64,000 nucleotides of DNA from Candidatus Poribacteria bacterium (GTDB lineage Bacteria; Poribacteria; WGA-4E; WGA-3G): contig JAPOZO010000085.1 in assembly GCA_026706025.1 (NCBI GenBank), positions 1-64,000 on the forward strand, in the 5' to 3' direction. Position 1 is the stretch's first letter. Every line of letters begins with the position of its first letter. The notes under the pieces were generated by a model that searched no databases, was not told where the DNA came from, and saw nothing but the letters and a program-made list of their open reading frames with translations. Below, one piece after another: positions 49,496 through 57,937 of this stretch. Both the position numbers and the translations under genes were made by a program.

Positions 49496-52400
49496 TCATT
49501 TTTGTGTCTGATAAAGCCCTCTTTTAATCTTGCGTATTTTATCGGCATCTGATAGTTTTTTGAGAGCCGTCATAACATTTCTGCGGACAAATTGCGAATG
49601 CACCACAATATCTGATGTTTTCCATACTTTTCCGTCGCTAAGCAGCTCCAGCACGTCTCTTTGTACGGGGGTGAGAGGGTTGATACCTTCACACCATTTT
49701 GCGATTGTCTTGCGATTGCGACTCAGACTTTCCGAGATGGCTTTGATAGTTTCACCTGCCTCTCGGCGTGAGCGCGCCACATTTTTCAGTTCAGCGTCCG
49801 GATCAGGCAGCTCTGTCGGTTCAAAGATGTCTAAATCTATCTGTGTGCCGTCGGGGACGCTCGGCTGGTGCATCAACCATCGTGAGAATGCTGCGAGCCG
49901 TAAATCCACATTCTCGGCATGCGTGAGTACGTAGGTATCCTTATTTTTGGCGATGCGTGCCGGATACCATTGAGAAAGAAACGCACGTATCCAGTCCATA
50001 ATCCTGTCGTCGCCAGCAATATGTAGGAAACGCGCTTTGCGGTAAGCACTTGCTCCTAACGCTCCTGATGTGATCTCGTTTAAGAAAGTATCCCCTGTTG
50101 AGCAAGTCATTTTCAACACCTCACGGACGGCTTCAGCGAGTGATTCGGTATCAAACGCTTTGCCGATGAAACATTTGAGTAAAACCGACAGAATTTCCCC
50201 GAGTACCCTGTCGTCGTGTATCGCCGTGATTTCTATGCCCAAGCCGTCAATCACCGATTGTGCGTCGGATTTTTCCAATTCCGATTTAAATTGGTTAGCC
50301 GTCCATTTCGGGAAACTCGCAGCCAAGTATCCGCGCCGCTGTTTTGTCAATTGATCGACATTGATATTTTCTTCAGCGAGACGGATAGCAACATTGAGGG
50401 TCTCCGTGTTGAGAACATCTTTGACGGAGTCCGTTTTATCGTCCCATCCGACCGCCTGTACCACTGCATTCACTGTCTCATGTGCGAGTCGCATCTCTGG
50501 TGAGAGTGCACCTTTATTGCTCAACTTCCGTATGCCTGAAGTCGTCAGAATATCGCGTTGATTCAAGAGTTCCACTGCGGTTGTTATCCGTTTTTCACGT
50601 TCTACGCGTCTAGTTTCGCTCCGGCGTGAAGCGATAACAGCGATGCGTTCAGGTTCGCATACCAGCGCAGAGGTGTTGTAGACGGGCATATTGCCGACGC
50701 TGCCGAGATGATGCGAAATGAACGTCTCAATTTGTGTGTCTGCTAACGATGCCAACGCCTGCGAGCGTGCGATTTTTCGGATACTGTTATCAGGGAGATG
50801 GGCATCGGGCGACGCAGCCGCCTTGAGTGCCTCATGATAGATGCTGACTTCTTCATTCTCGGTCGGTCGAATTGGGAGGGGCAGGTTATACTCGGTATAG
50901 TGGTACGACACACCGCAGCGTCCGCGGTCTCTAACATCTTCCTGTGCGAGCATACTCGCATCCAGTGAACCGTAATTCAGTCCAGTGGCAATAATGGTAC
51001 GTGCGTTGGGATCTAATATTGAGATACCGATACCGGCTGCGGACGTGCCTATAAAAAGCCGTGAATCCGTCAGTCGCTGATTTCTTAAGAAGGCATCGGC
51101 GCGCGGGTCGCCTTTCGTGTAGGCGTTATAGATGACAGGATTCTCACACTGAAACACATCGGCAATAATGTCCCCATCGCGGCGGGAACTACAAAAGACG
51201 TAAGCGTTACATCCTGCGAAGAGGACATCGGAAATTTCATCTATCACACCGCATAAAATGGCGTTGGCTTTGCCTTCTATGTTCGGGTACTTATGCATCA
51301 GAACATGCCCGTCGGCAGGGGGGGCAGTATTGTAAAAGCCTTGCCTTTCTTCGCATTCCAATTCTTCGGCAAGGGCTTCAAGTGACAACGTTGACTCAGT
51401 TTGACCGCTGACGACCAATCCTGTTGTGTTTAGAGCATCACGTAGGCACTTTTTCACGGCAGTTGCTTGCTCTATGGAAAGCGATAGCAGATTGTAGCCA
51501 AAATCTACTTCGTCAATCGCGATATAGAGGTGTTGCACACCCGCGTCGTTTGCATATCTAACCGCTTGTGGTAGCGACGGCAGACAGACAATTGCCCCTA
51601 TGTTCCCTATAAACTTCTCCGATTTGTGGCACCCTTCGTGCCATAAGCCCCAAGATCGGTACCCATGTTTCCGACGCAGATAGTGCGCAAGGAAGCGAGC
51701 GAGTGCGACCTGCGGGACAGCGATGATGCCTTTTCCAAGTCCTTGAATTGCTAAAGTGGTCATGAGTGTATCTATTTCTGTTGTTTTACCTGTGGACATC
51801 GCAGCACCGAGATGCGTCAGGGTCCGGGGTTGCCAGAGCCGAAAATCCGCAAATTCAGGATCGTCGCCAAGAAAGCCTTGATAATCACTTACAATTGAGT
51901 TCGGAAGTTTGCGATTCAGTTCGATTTCGAGATATGAGCCGAGATGATAATCTTTATGACAGCCATCACAATACAGCCCCGCGGTGAGCAGATACCTGTC
52001 AATCCATTGCGCCGTGGCTGCACCACAAATGCCACAACTTCCAAAGAGCGTAGACCAGACGCGCCGCTTTTCGACTTCACTCGGTTGCCCGTTGCGTGCG
52101 AATTTGTTTGTAAGCGGGTACAGATACTCATATTTGTTCGTGAACACAGGTGTTTGCCCGTGCCATCCCGCGTTAGGATCCAGTAATAGCACATTGCTGA
52201 CAACATCCCTTCCCTCTTTCGAGAAATAAGGAAATGACGGGGATTCACGGACTTCAACGGCGGGGGCAGAGATCAGGAGCGGATGGTCAGGCGGTAGCGT
52301 TCTGACGGGTTGAGGTTTCTCGTTATGGTTGCTTGACTTTATAGATGTCTGCGTGGGTGTGGTATGTTTGGCTTTAAAATCTTCATCGGATAGCCATGTA

Positions 52401-53731
52401 CCATATCCAAGGCGTGCGAGTTCTGCGTTGAGATCTTTCCATTGTTGACTGTCGGGTTGCATTCCTTCTGTGTCGGTCTGGAGTTCGTGGTAGCAGTAAA
52501 ACCGGGTGAACGGCATTGCCCCATTGACAGCCAGTGGTACGGGTATTGAGTTGGCAAAAACACGGATTTGATAGTTGCCGTGATCCGATAGCCAGACCGA
52601 TAAAGCCGTATCCCCTTGTTTTTCGGTTCTGCCCCAGTGTTGATATTTTTCGCTTTTAGATTTCAGAGATAAGCCCAGGGACTCTAAAAAAAGACTTGGA
52701 TCAGATTTCGCCAACGCGTCAAGTGGGATTTCGCCCGCGCGCTCGGTATGTCCCTTTGCGGCGCGTTCGGCTTTTTTGCGTTCTCGTTCTTCTGCGGCGC
52801 GTGCTTTGGTTTTATCGGCTTCCGCTTTTTTCTGCCGTCCAGTCGCGATGACGGTGTTTAACCAGTCTATATCAACGATTTTTCCGATTTTGATGTGTTC
52901 GGTGTTAGCTTTGCCGAGTCCGCCGTTGGTGATAGAGTTGGCGGAGCCGTCATCGCAGTCGGGCATCTCTTTTTCCAAAGCGTCATAAATCCATTGGCGT
53001 TCATCAGTGGTCGTGACGGCCACGGGTAGGCAGAACACGGCTCGGACGCGGAGTTGTCCGTTGCATTTTGGGTCATTAGGGTCATCGTATCGGGACCGGA
53101 GGCTTTCGGTAACAAGCCATGCATTTTCTTTCACAAACGGGTGTGCCTCTATGAATTCGTCAAGACTTTTCTCGGCGGTGTCGTCGAATTCGACGAGAAA
53201 GAGTTGTTGAGATTTCCAGTTTGCAGCCGTGCGGATGCCGGTGTTGTCTTTATCAATAAATTCACCCGGAACGAATTGGTAGCCTTTTAGGAGTGTTTCC
53301 TCGCAGACGCTATTGAGCGGTATCTGTTCAGGTTTGTAGTTCTTATGTGCGTAGTAGCGATTATCAAGATATTTTTTCTGTTTCGGGTCCTTCAGGACGC
53401 GTGATCGGTTGACGAGGAAGTGAATTCGGGTGTCATCGGGGCTGTTTTCAATTTTGACTGGGGAGGCAGGCGGTTCTGCGGGCGGTGACTTTGTTTCAGG
53501 GGATGGTTTGGGCAATATCACGCGGTTGTCAGTGTTGATATGAATGTCGCCGTCGCGGTGCATTTCATTGAGCAGGTCACGGAATTTGGTAGGCGTGAGC
53601 GTGCTATCGCACGCACAGGCATCATAAAGGTCGCGGGGGTATCGCGCATGTTTAGCGATAAGCGAGATGATTTTCTCACGGAGAGTGGCAACATTTTTTT
53701 TGTTGTCATTTTTTTGAGAATGTCGTATCAT
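49496..53731 (-). CDS. Giant primase-helicase (AEP-like domain, zinc finger, SF2 helicase)
   Basis: A 1411-residue replication-type protein. Residues 1-60 hold a winged helix (LIAKHARYPRDLYDACACD). About 105-300 resemble an archaeo-eukaryotic primase core (FLVEFDDTAEKSLDEF with the acid pair, LRVRAVFCLPV, EHIKIGKIVD). About 560-590 carry a Cys finger (CGICG...CDGCHKDYH). About 635-960 form an SF2 ATPase: GAAMSTGKTTEI (Walker A), AIDEVDFGY, QEDVRDRGRCGVSY (motif VI). The C-terminus carries winged-helix segments (about 1350-1411). It probably primes and unwinds plasmid DNA. AAGGGG precedes ATG 53731. Confidence 0.7.
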   Translation of the reverse strand: MIRHSQKNDNKKNVATLREKIISLIAKHARYPRDLYDACACDSTLTPTKFRDLLNEMHRDGDIHINTDNRVILPKPSPETKSPPAEPPASPVKIENSPDDTRIHFLVNRSRVLKDPKQKKYLDNRYYAHKNYKPEQIPLNSVCEETLLKGYQFVPGEFIDKDNTGIRTAANWKSQQLFLVEFDDTAEKSLDEFIEAHPFVKENAWLVTESLRSRYDDPNDPKCNGQLRVRAVFCLPVAVTTTDERQWIYDALEKEMPDCDDGSANSITNGGLGKANTEHIKIGKIVDIDWLNTVIATGRQKKAEADKTKARAAEERERKKAERAAKGHTERAGEIPLDALAKSDPSLFLESLGLSLKSKSEKYQHWGRTEKQGDTALSVWLSDHGNYQIRVFANSIPVPLAVNGAMPFTRFYCYHELQTDTEGMQPDSQQWKDLNAELARLGYGTWLSDEDFKAKHTTPTQTSIKSSNHNEKPQPVRTLPPDHPLLISAPAVEVRESPSFPYFSKEGRDVVSNVLLLDPNAGWHGQTPVFTNKYEYLYPLTNKFARNGQPSEVEKRRVWSTLFGSCGICGAATAQWIDRYLLTAGLYCDGCHKDYHLGSYLEIELNRKLPNSIVSDYQGFLGDDPEFADFRLWQPRTLTHLGAAMSTGKTTEIDTLMTTLAIQGLGKGIIAVPQVALARFLAHYLRRKHGYRSWGLWHEGCHKSEKFIGNIGAIVCLPSLPQAVRYANDAGVQHLYIAIDEVDFGYNLLSLSIEQATAVKKCLRDALNTTGLVVSGQTESTLSLEALAEELECEERQGFYNTAPPADGHVLMHKYPNIEGKANAILCGVIDEISDVLFAGCNAYVFCSSRRDGDIIADVFQCENPVIYNAYTKGDPRADAFLRNQRLTDSRLFIGTSAAGIGISILDPNARTIIATGLNYGSLDASMLAQEDVRDRGRCGVSYHYTEYNLPLPIRPTENEEVSIYHEALKAAASPDAHLPDNSIRKIARSQALASLADTQIETFISHHLGSVGNMPVYNTSALVCEPERIAVIASRRSETRRVEREKRITTAVELLNQRDILTTSGIRKLSNKGALSPEMRLAHETVNAVVQAVGWDDKTDSVKDVLNTETLNVAIRLAEENINVDQLTKQRRGYLAASFPKWTANQFKSELEKSDAQSVIDGLGIEITAIHDDRVLGEILSVLLKCFIGKAFDTESLAEAVREVLKMTCSTGDTFLNEITSGALGASAYRKARFLHIAGDDRIMDWIRAFLSQWYPARIAKNKDTYVLTHAENVDLRLAAFSRWLMHQPSVPDGTQIDLDIFEPTELPDPDAELKNVARSRREAGETIKAISESLSRNRKTIAKWCEGINPLTPVQRDVLELLSDGKVWKTSDIVVHSQFVRRNVMTALKKLSDADKIRKIKRGLYQTQK

Positions 53732-53759
53732 ATAATTATACCCCTTGTCACCTTTGTCG

Positions 53760-53915
53760 TGTGATTATCGACTAAACACCATTTAGGGTGTCTGTAGCGT
53801 TTTGGTAGATGCTACAGAGTGAATTGGGACAATAACCCTATTAAGGGGATATAGGTCATTTTCCGAGAGTAGAATGTTTGACTTTAAACCGCTTCCGCTA
53901 TGAAGCGGTTTTTTC
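53760..53915 (+). ncRNA. Candidate small RNA divergent from the primase-helicase gene
   Basis: Plus-strand region with ACACC/GGGTGT, GTAGC/GCTAC and CCCT/AGGG hairpins between 53775 and 53845, ending in a strong intrinsic terminator (AACCGCTT 53887-53894, AAGCGGTT 53903-53910, T run to 53914). No gene on this strand reads into the terminator, so a short RNA is its likely source. TTGGGA (53825-53830) with GATATA about 18 nt downstream is a weak promoter candidate. It could regulate replication; unproven. Confidence 0.45.
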
Positions 53916-53966
53916 TTGTTTTATTGTAGTTTATTTATATATTTTTAGTCAACTTATATTTATAAA

Positions 53967-54088
53967 CAGAGCCATTCAGTTTTCGGTTTTTTCAGGCATT
54001 TTCGCGGAGGGATCGCGAGCACAGCTCGCTCCTACTGGGAAGAGAGGTGGACGAAAAATCGGAGTTGTGTGACAATTGAATGGCTCTG
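53967..54088. mobile_element. MITE, copy 2 (122 bp, 10-bp target duplication)
   Basis: Inverted ends CAGAGCCATTCAGT (53967-53980) and ATTGAATGGCTCTG (54075-54088), 13 of 14 matching, flanked by the direct repeat TATTTATAAA at 53957-53966 and 54089-54098. Internally it carries TCGCGAGCACAGCTCGCTCC, related to copy 1 at 11500-11642. Non-coding; needs a transposase in trans. Confidence 0.85.
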
Positions 54089-54104
54089 TATTTATAAATG
54101 ATTT

Positions 54105-54300
54105 TTAGGGGCAACCACGAACGGCACGCAGCGGACGCAGTTGCGGTTGGACTTGAGGGGATGCTCTTGTGGGATTAAACGCGTTGTGATGCGTTTGTGT
54201 CAAGCAGAGTACGTAAGGAAGCCTCGCCGGTTGTTGTGGATTGCGTAGCACTGCGAGGTCGTACCCTCGCATCGCTATTTCCAAGAACAAGGCTTGAAAA
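54105..54300 (+). mobile_element. TnpB/IS605-family remnant with right-end hairpin
   Basis: The frame at 54110-54178 reads GNHERHAADAVAVGLEGMLL, then WD and a stop, the usual C-terminus of TnpB proteins of IS200/IS605 elements. Just after it, TGCGAGG/CCTCGCA (54252-54271) forms the kind of hairpin seen at the element right end and in the guide RNA of such elements. The rest of tnpB is gone; a MITE lies immediately upstream. Confidence 0.55.
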
Positions 54301-54349
54301 GCATTGGCAATAAAAACGAAATCCAGCCCTACGCTTTAGCCTCGTTAGC

Positions 54350-54865
54350 AACATAAAGGGTATCTGCTAATCAACACCGCCGAGTGTAGCATTCCAAATA
54401 TAGGGAGCAAGCGAATAAACCGTAGCTGCCAAGACCACGCTACCCACACACAACCCCTTATACTCGAATCGGCTCTATATACTCTCATGGTCTTCTTATA
54501 GGCTTTTGTATAAGCATTTACCCAGTCTGGCGATTTTCCTAAGAGGCGGTCAACTGGCGGTGTCGGTGCGTCGATCAGGGCAACCGCTGTGGGTGTAAAT
54601 GTGTATGCCCCGTAGATCGCAATGCAACACGCCGGATGGGTAATATCAAGTGGCTAATCTAAATAGGTATCGCTGAACCAGCCTGACAACACAATTAATC
54701 CCGGTGTGGCGGCAACAGTACAATAGCTCGTCGCAAACCACTTCCACTTAAAACCGTTAGCGTCGTTTTCCCCTACGATCCGCGCCGCTGCGATTTCAGG
54801 CATCTCTGCTACAATGGGGGCGACACTGGCATAGAACAGAATGCAGACGACTAATACTGAGTTTT
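54350..54865 (-). pseudogene. Broken membrane-protein gene
   Basis: On the minus strand the readings LVVCILFYASVAPIVAEMPE, WKWFATSYCTVAATPGLIVL and, after an in-frame TAG, LDITHPACCIAIYGAYTFTP and SPDWVNAYTKAYKKTMRVYR form one damaged protein with hydrophobic helices. The start also seems frameshifted relative to GTG at about 54865 (AAGG upstream). Parent family not recognised. Confidence 0.45.
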
Positions 54866-54916
54866 TTTCACGATGACCTTCTTATTATTCGGGTGGCGAA
54901 ATAGCAATCCTGATTA

Positions 54917-56449
54917 TTATTCAAAAGCATTCGCAACGATGACGAGATCCAAGATATTCACGCTGCCGTCGCCGTTGAGATCCGGGGCATCCGAACCTAA
55001 GCCATTGGCAACAATGACTAAGTCAAGGATATTCACGACCCCATCGCCGTTGAGATCGGCGGGGTTTTGAACCTCGACAGGTTTCAGGTAAATCTCGCCG
55101 TCAAGATCTCGAAGTGTGTGCGAGCGTCTGTTTTCTATGCCTGATGCGAAACCCGATACTTTCTCCGGGAGTTGGATCATCTGTTCTCTACCGGAACGGT
55201 TGTAGACCGCCCATCCATTGGTAAACTCTCGGATAAACAGCCCATCGATAGCAACGCCGTTTGGCGTTTGATACAACTCCCCTATTTCACCTATCGGTTT
55301 ACCGAGATCAGCGTTCCAGAAATCGTACCAATAGTGCTCGTGATGGTGATGATGAAATAAGGTATCGTGGTCTTCAGCGTGCGCTTCTGCCCGCGGATCC
55401 CCCGTTTCAGGGTTATAATGCGGCCCCGAATAATCTGCATCATGCGTATGGGGCTCACCATGTTGAACACCCATTGTATAGAGCACGTAACCGTTCGAGT
55501 GTGTCAGCGATAGCGTCGTGATGAGTCGCATCCCCTGTAAATTCGCTGGACTCATCGGTGATTCCTCCCCAATCCCCTCACCTTCAAGGCAATTGACGAC
55601 AGGCTCTTGAAGGTTTTCCGCTGCCCAGAGTAACGTCTCTTCAAGTCCGATCATCCCCGCGTGGCTATAGTTATCGGATAACGCACGATAGGTTTCCATC
55701 ATCAGACCATTGATATAAGGCGCAGAACTCGGGTTAATTTGATCGTTGGTATTAGCAATGATCAAAAAATCGTCGCCAACAGCTGCCCGGATTTTCTTCA
55801 ATATATCGACTTGCCCCTGCCGCAGGATCGGATCGCGATCTTCTTGCCAAAAGTCAATAAAAATGCCGTCATACCCACAATCTTTTAAGCCTTTCGCGAG
55901 GTGTGGAAACATCTCTTGTGCTTTCGGGAGCGTGAAATCGACCCAATCACCGGCACCCCCGGGCACGGTATCAAGGACTCTATTGCCATCGGTATCGCGT
56001 TGCCAGGGGAAATCGTCTGCTTGAAGATGTTCCTGGAGCAAATAGTTGTCTTCAGAGACGTAACGCAGCGGCAGTGTCACAACAAAAATTAAGTTCGGAT
56101 TCGCTGCGAGCATCTGAAGCGTTTTCAGTTTTTCAAAATGGAAATTGTTCTCCGGGTCAATGAGTTCATTAGACAGCGAAAAGTACTGTGTGCCGTAGGA
56201 CGCATCCCAGACGAGATCGTGGTAAGGGATGCGTTCATCAGGTGTAATTGTCAGTGGTAAGTTCTGAATGTGATACCACGCCATAAAAACGGATGGATAG
56301 TCCCGATTCTGGATCCGTGTCTTAATTGGTGGTGTAGAAATTTCGCATTCGAGCGCAGCTGCGACGACGAGTTTATTATAGAAAACGAATGTTGTTATGA
56401 AAACAACAGAGAAAATAGTTCTAAGAAGAAAATGCCTTACCCAATTCAT
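54917..56449 (-). CDS. Secreted glycosidase-like dockerin protein (no LRR)
   Basis: A 510-residue protein, fourth gene of the operon. Signal/anchor: TIFSVVFITTFVFYNKLVVA. The TIM-barrel-like domain follows directly (VFMAWYHIQNLPLTITPDER, CGYDGIFIDFWQEDRD about 185-200, GLMMETYRAL). The end is a type I dockerin with two calcium repeats (DLNGDGVVNILDLVIVAN and DLNGDGSVNILDLVIVAN). The His-rich HHHHHEHYWYDFWNADL segment may bind metal. Its ATG overlaps the upstream stop (ATGA), showing coupled translation. Confidence 0.75.
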   Translation of the reverse strand: MNWVRHFLLRTIFSVVFITTFVFYNKLVVAAALECEISTPPIKTRIQNRDYPSVFMAWYHIQNLPLTITPDERIPYHDLVWDASYGTQYFSLSNELIDPENNFHFEKLKTLQMLAANPNLIFVVTLPLRYVSEDNYLLQEHLQADDFPWQRDTDGNRVLDTVPGGAGDWVDFTLPKAQEMFPHLAKGLKDCGYDGIFIDFWQEDRDPILRQGQVDILKKIRAAVGDDFLIIANTNDQINPSSAPYINGLMMETYRALSDNYSHAGMIGLEETLLWAAENLQEPVVNCLEGEGIGEESPMSPANLQGMRLITTLSLTHSNGYVLYTMGVQHGEPHTHDADYSGPHYNPETGDPRAEAHAEDHDTLFHHHHHEHYWYDFWNADLGKPIGEIGELYQTPNGVAIDGLFIREFTNGWAVYNRSGREQMIQLPEKVSGFASGIENRRSHTLRDLDGEIYLKPVEVQNPADLNGDGVVNILDLVIVANGLGSDAPDLNGDGSVNILDLVIVANAFE

Positions 56450-57900
56450 TGAGAAATCTCCTTTGCTATAATAATGAGATCCAATATATTCACCGTGCCG
56501 TCGCCGTTAAGATCGGGGGTATCTTTACCAAGCGCGTTCGCGACGATCACAAGGTCGAGGATATTCACCGTGCCGTCGCCGTTGAGATCGGCGGGGTTGA
56601 TAGTTTTCAAGTAGATTTCGCCGTCGAGATCCGGTATCGTGTGTGAGCGGTTATTCTTGATACCCGAAGCGAAGCCTGAGACATTCTCCGGGAACTGTAT
56701 GTGTTGGGGTTTACCCGAACGGTTGTAGACGGCGAACCCGTGATCGAACTCGCGAATAAACAGCCCGGCAATGTTTTCATAGGTTTCGGCTTTCGCACCG
56801 ATCGGACGACCGAGATCGGCATCCCAAAAATCGTACCAATAGTGGGCGTGATGGTGGAGATGAAAGAGCCCTTGCGCATGCGCATTGGCATGATCCGCAT
56901 TATAGGGGTTATAATAAAGATCGTCGTGTCGGTGCGCCTGTTCTTCTTCGCTGTTGACACCCATCGTATAAAGAAAATAGGCATCGGAGTGCGTCAGGGA
57001 CAGCGTCAACATGGCACGCATATCTTGCAGATTCTCGTCGCTGAAAGGGTATTGCAAACCGATACCCTCAACCTCGAAACAGGTGATCTGCGGGTGCCGA
57101 AGATTTTCCGAGGCCCATCTCAGGTTCGCTTCAAACCATTGCATCGAAAGGTACTCGTAATCGTCTAACATATCCACTCGATAGGTTTCAAGCAAAACGC
57201 CATTGATATAAGGGGCAGCACGACTCGCGCTTCGCATGTTCCCGTTGACAAGGATCAGAAAATCCGCACTGACGGTGGCACGAACACTGCTCAGGATCTC
57301 AACACGCGCAGCGACTTCGGCTTCCAACGTCCGTAAGCCTTTCAGTGTTACCCCACCTTCGTCCCAATAATCAATGAAGATCCCATCGTAGAACTCGCTC
57401 TGATCGACGGCAACCGCTAACGCTCTGAACAACGCAAGAAACCGCGGATCGGTGAAATCTATTTGCGGATGATCCAGATAGACGTGATCCCCCGATGCGT
57501 CGAGGAGCCACGGGAAGTCGTCATCATAGAATTCGTTAAAGAAGACGGCATCGGGACTTGATGCCTCGATAAAGGGCACTGCGAGGAGTATCACGATATT
57601 CGGGTTTTGCCGATAGGCCTGAAATTCTGTCTCAGAAAATTCAAGATCGCCGGTAATGACGAAGGTCTCATCGGGTTGACGTTCGAGGTGTAAGAGACTT
57701 TCAGGCGACCACATCAAATCGTGATACTGGTTCGTTTCTCTAAACGTTTTTCTTTCGGGTGGGTTAAAAATGCCGTGCCACGCCATGAAGATTGATGGAT
57801 AACTCCGGTTCGCAATCCGATCCCGGACACTCGGCTTTTCTGCGAAAACAACGCTGAGAAGTAAGAAACCGCCGATAATAACGGAAAATACGATTTTCAT
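56446..57900 (-). CDS. Secreted glycosidase-like dockerin protein (no LRR)
   Basis: A 484-residue protein. Signal peptide IVFSVIIGGFLLLSVVFA, cleaved near residue 20. The TIM-barrel-like domain includes SIFMAWHGIFNPPE and FYDGIFIDYWDEGG (about 170-183). A His-rich LFHLHHHAHYWYDFWDADL precedes the C-terminal domain, then a two-repeat dockerin (DLNGDGTVNILDL twice). It lacks the leucine-rich part of its operon neighbours. Coupled to the next gene by a 4-bp overlap. Confidence 0.75.
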   Translation of the reverse strand: MKIVFSVIIGGFLLLSVVFAEKPSVRDRIANRSYPSIFMAWHGIFNPPERKTFRETNQYHDLMWSPESLLHLERQPDETFVITGDLEFSETEFQAYRQNPNIVILLAVPFIEASSPDAVFFNEFYDDDFPWLLDASGDHVYLDHPQIDFTDPRFLALFRALAVAVDQSEFYDGIFIDYWDEGGVTLKGLRTLEAEVAARVEILSSVRATVSADFLILVNGNMRSASRAAPYINGVLLETYRVDMLDDYEYLSMQWFEANLRWASENLRHPQITCFEVEGIGLQYPFSDENLQDMRAMLTLSLTHSDAYFLYTMGVNSEEEQAHRHDDLYYNPYNADHANAHAQGLFHLHHHAHYWYDFWDADLGRPIGAKAETYENIAGLFIREFDHGFAVYNRSGKPQHIQFPENVSGFASGIKNNRSHTIPDLDGEIYLKTINPADLNGDGTVNILDLVIVANALGKDTPDLNGDGTVNILDLIIIAKEISQ

Positions 57901-57937
57901 TCATCTCTCCTTGAAAATTACGTGCTGATAAGGGACG

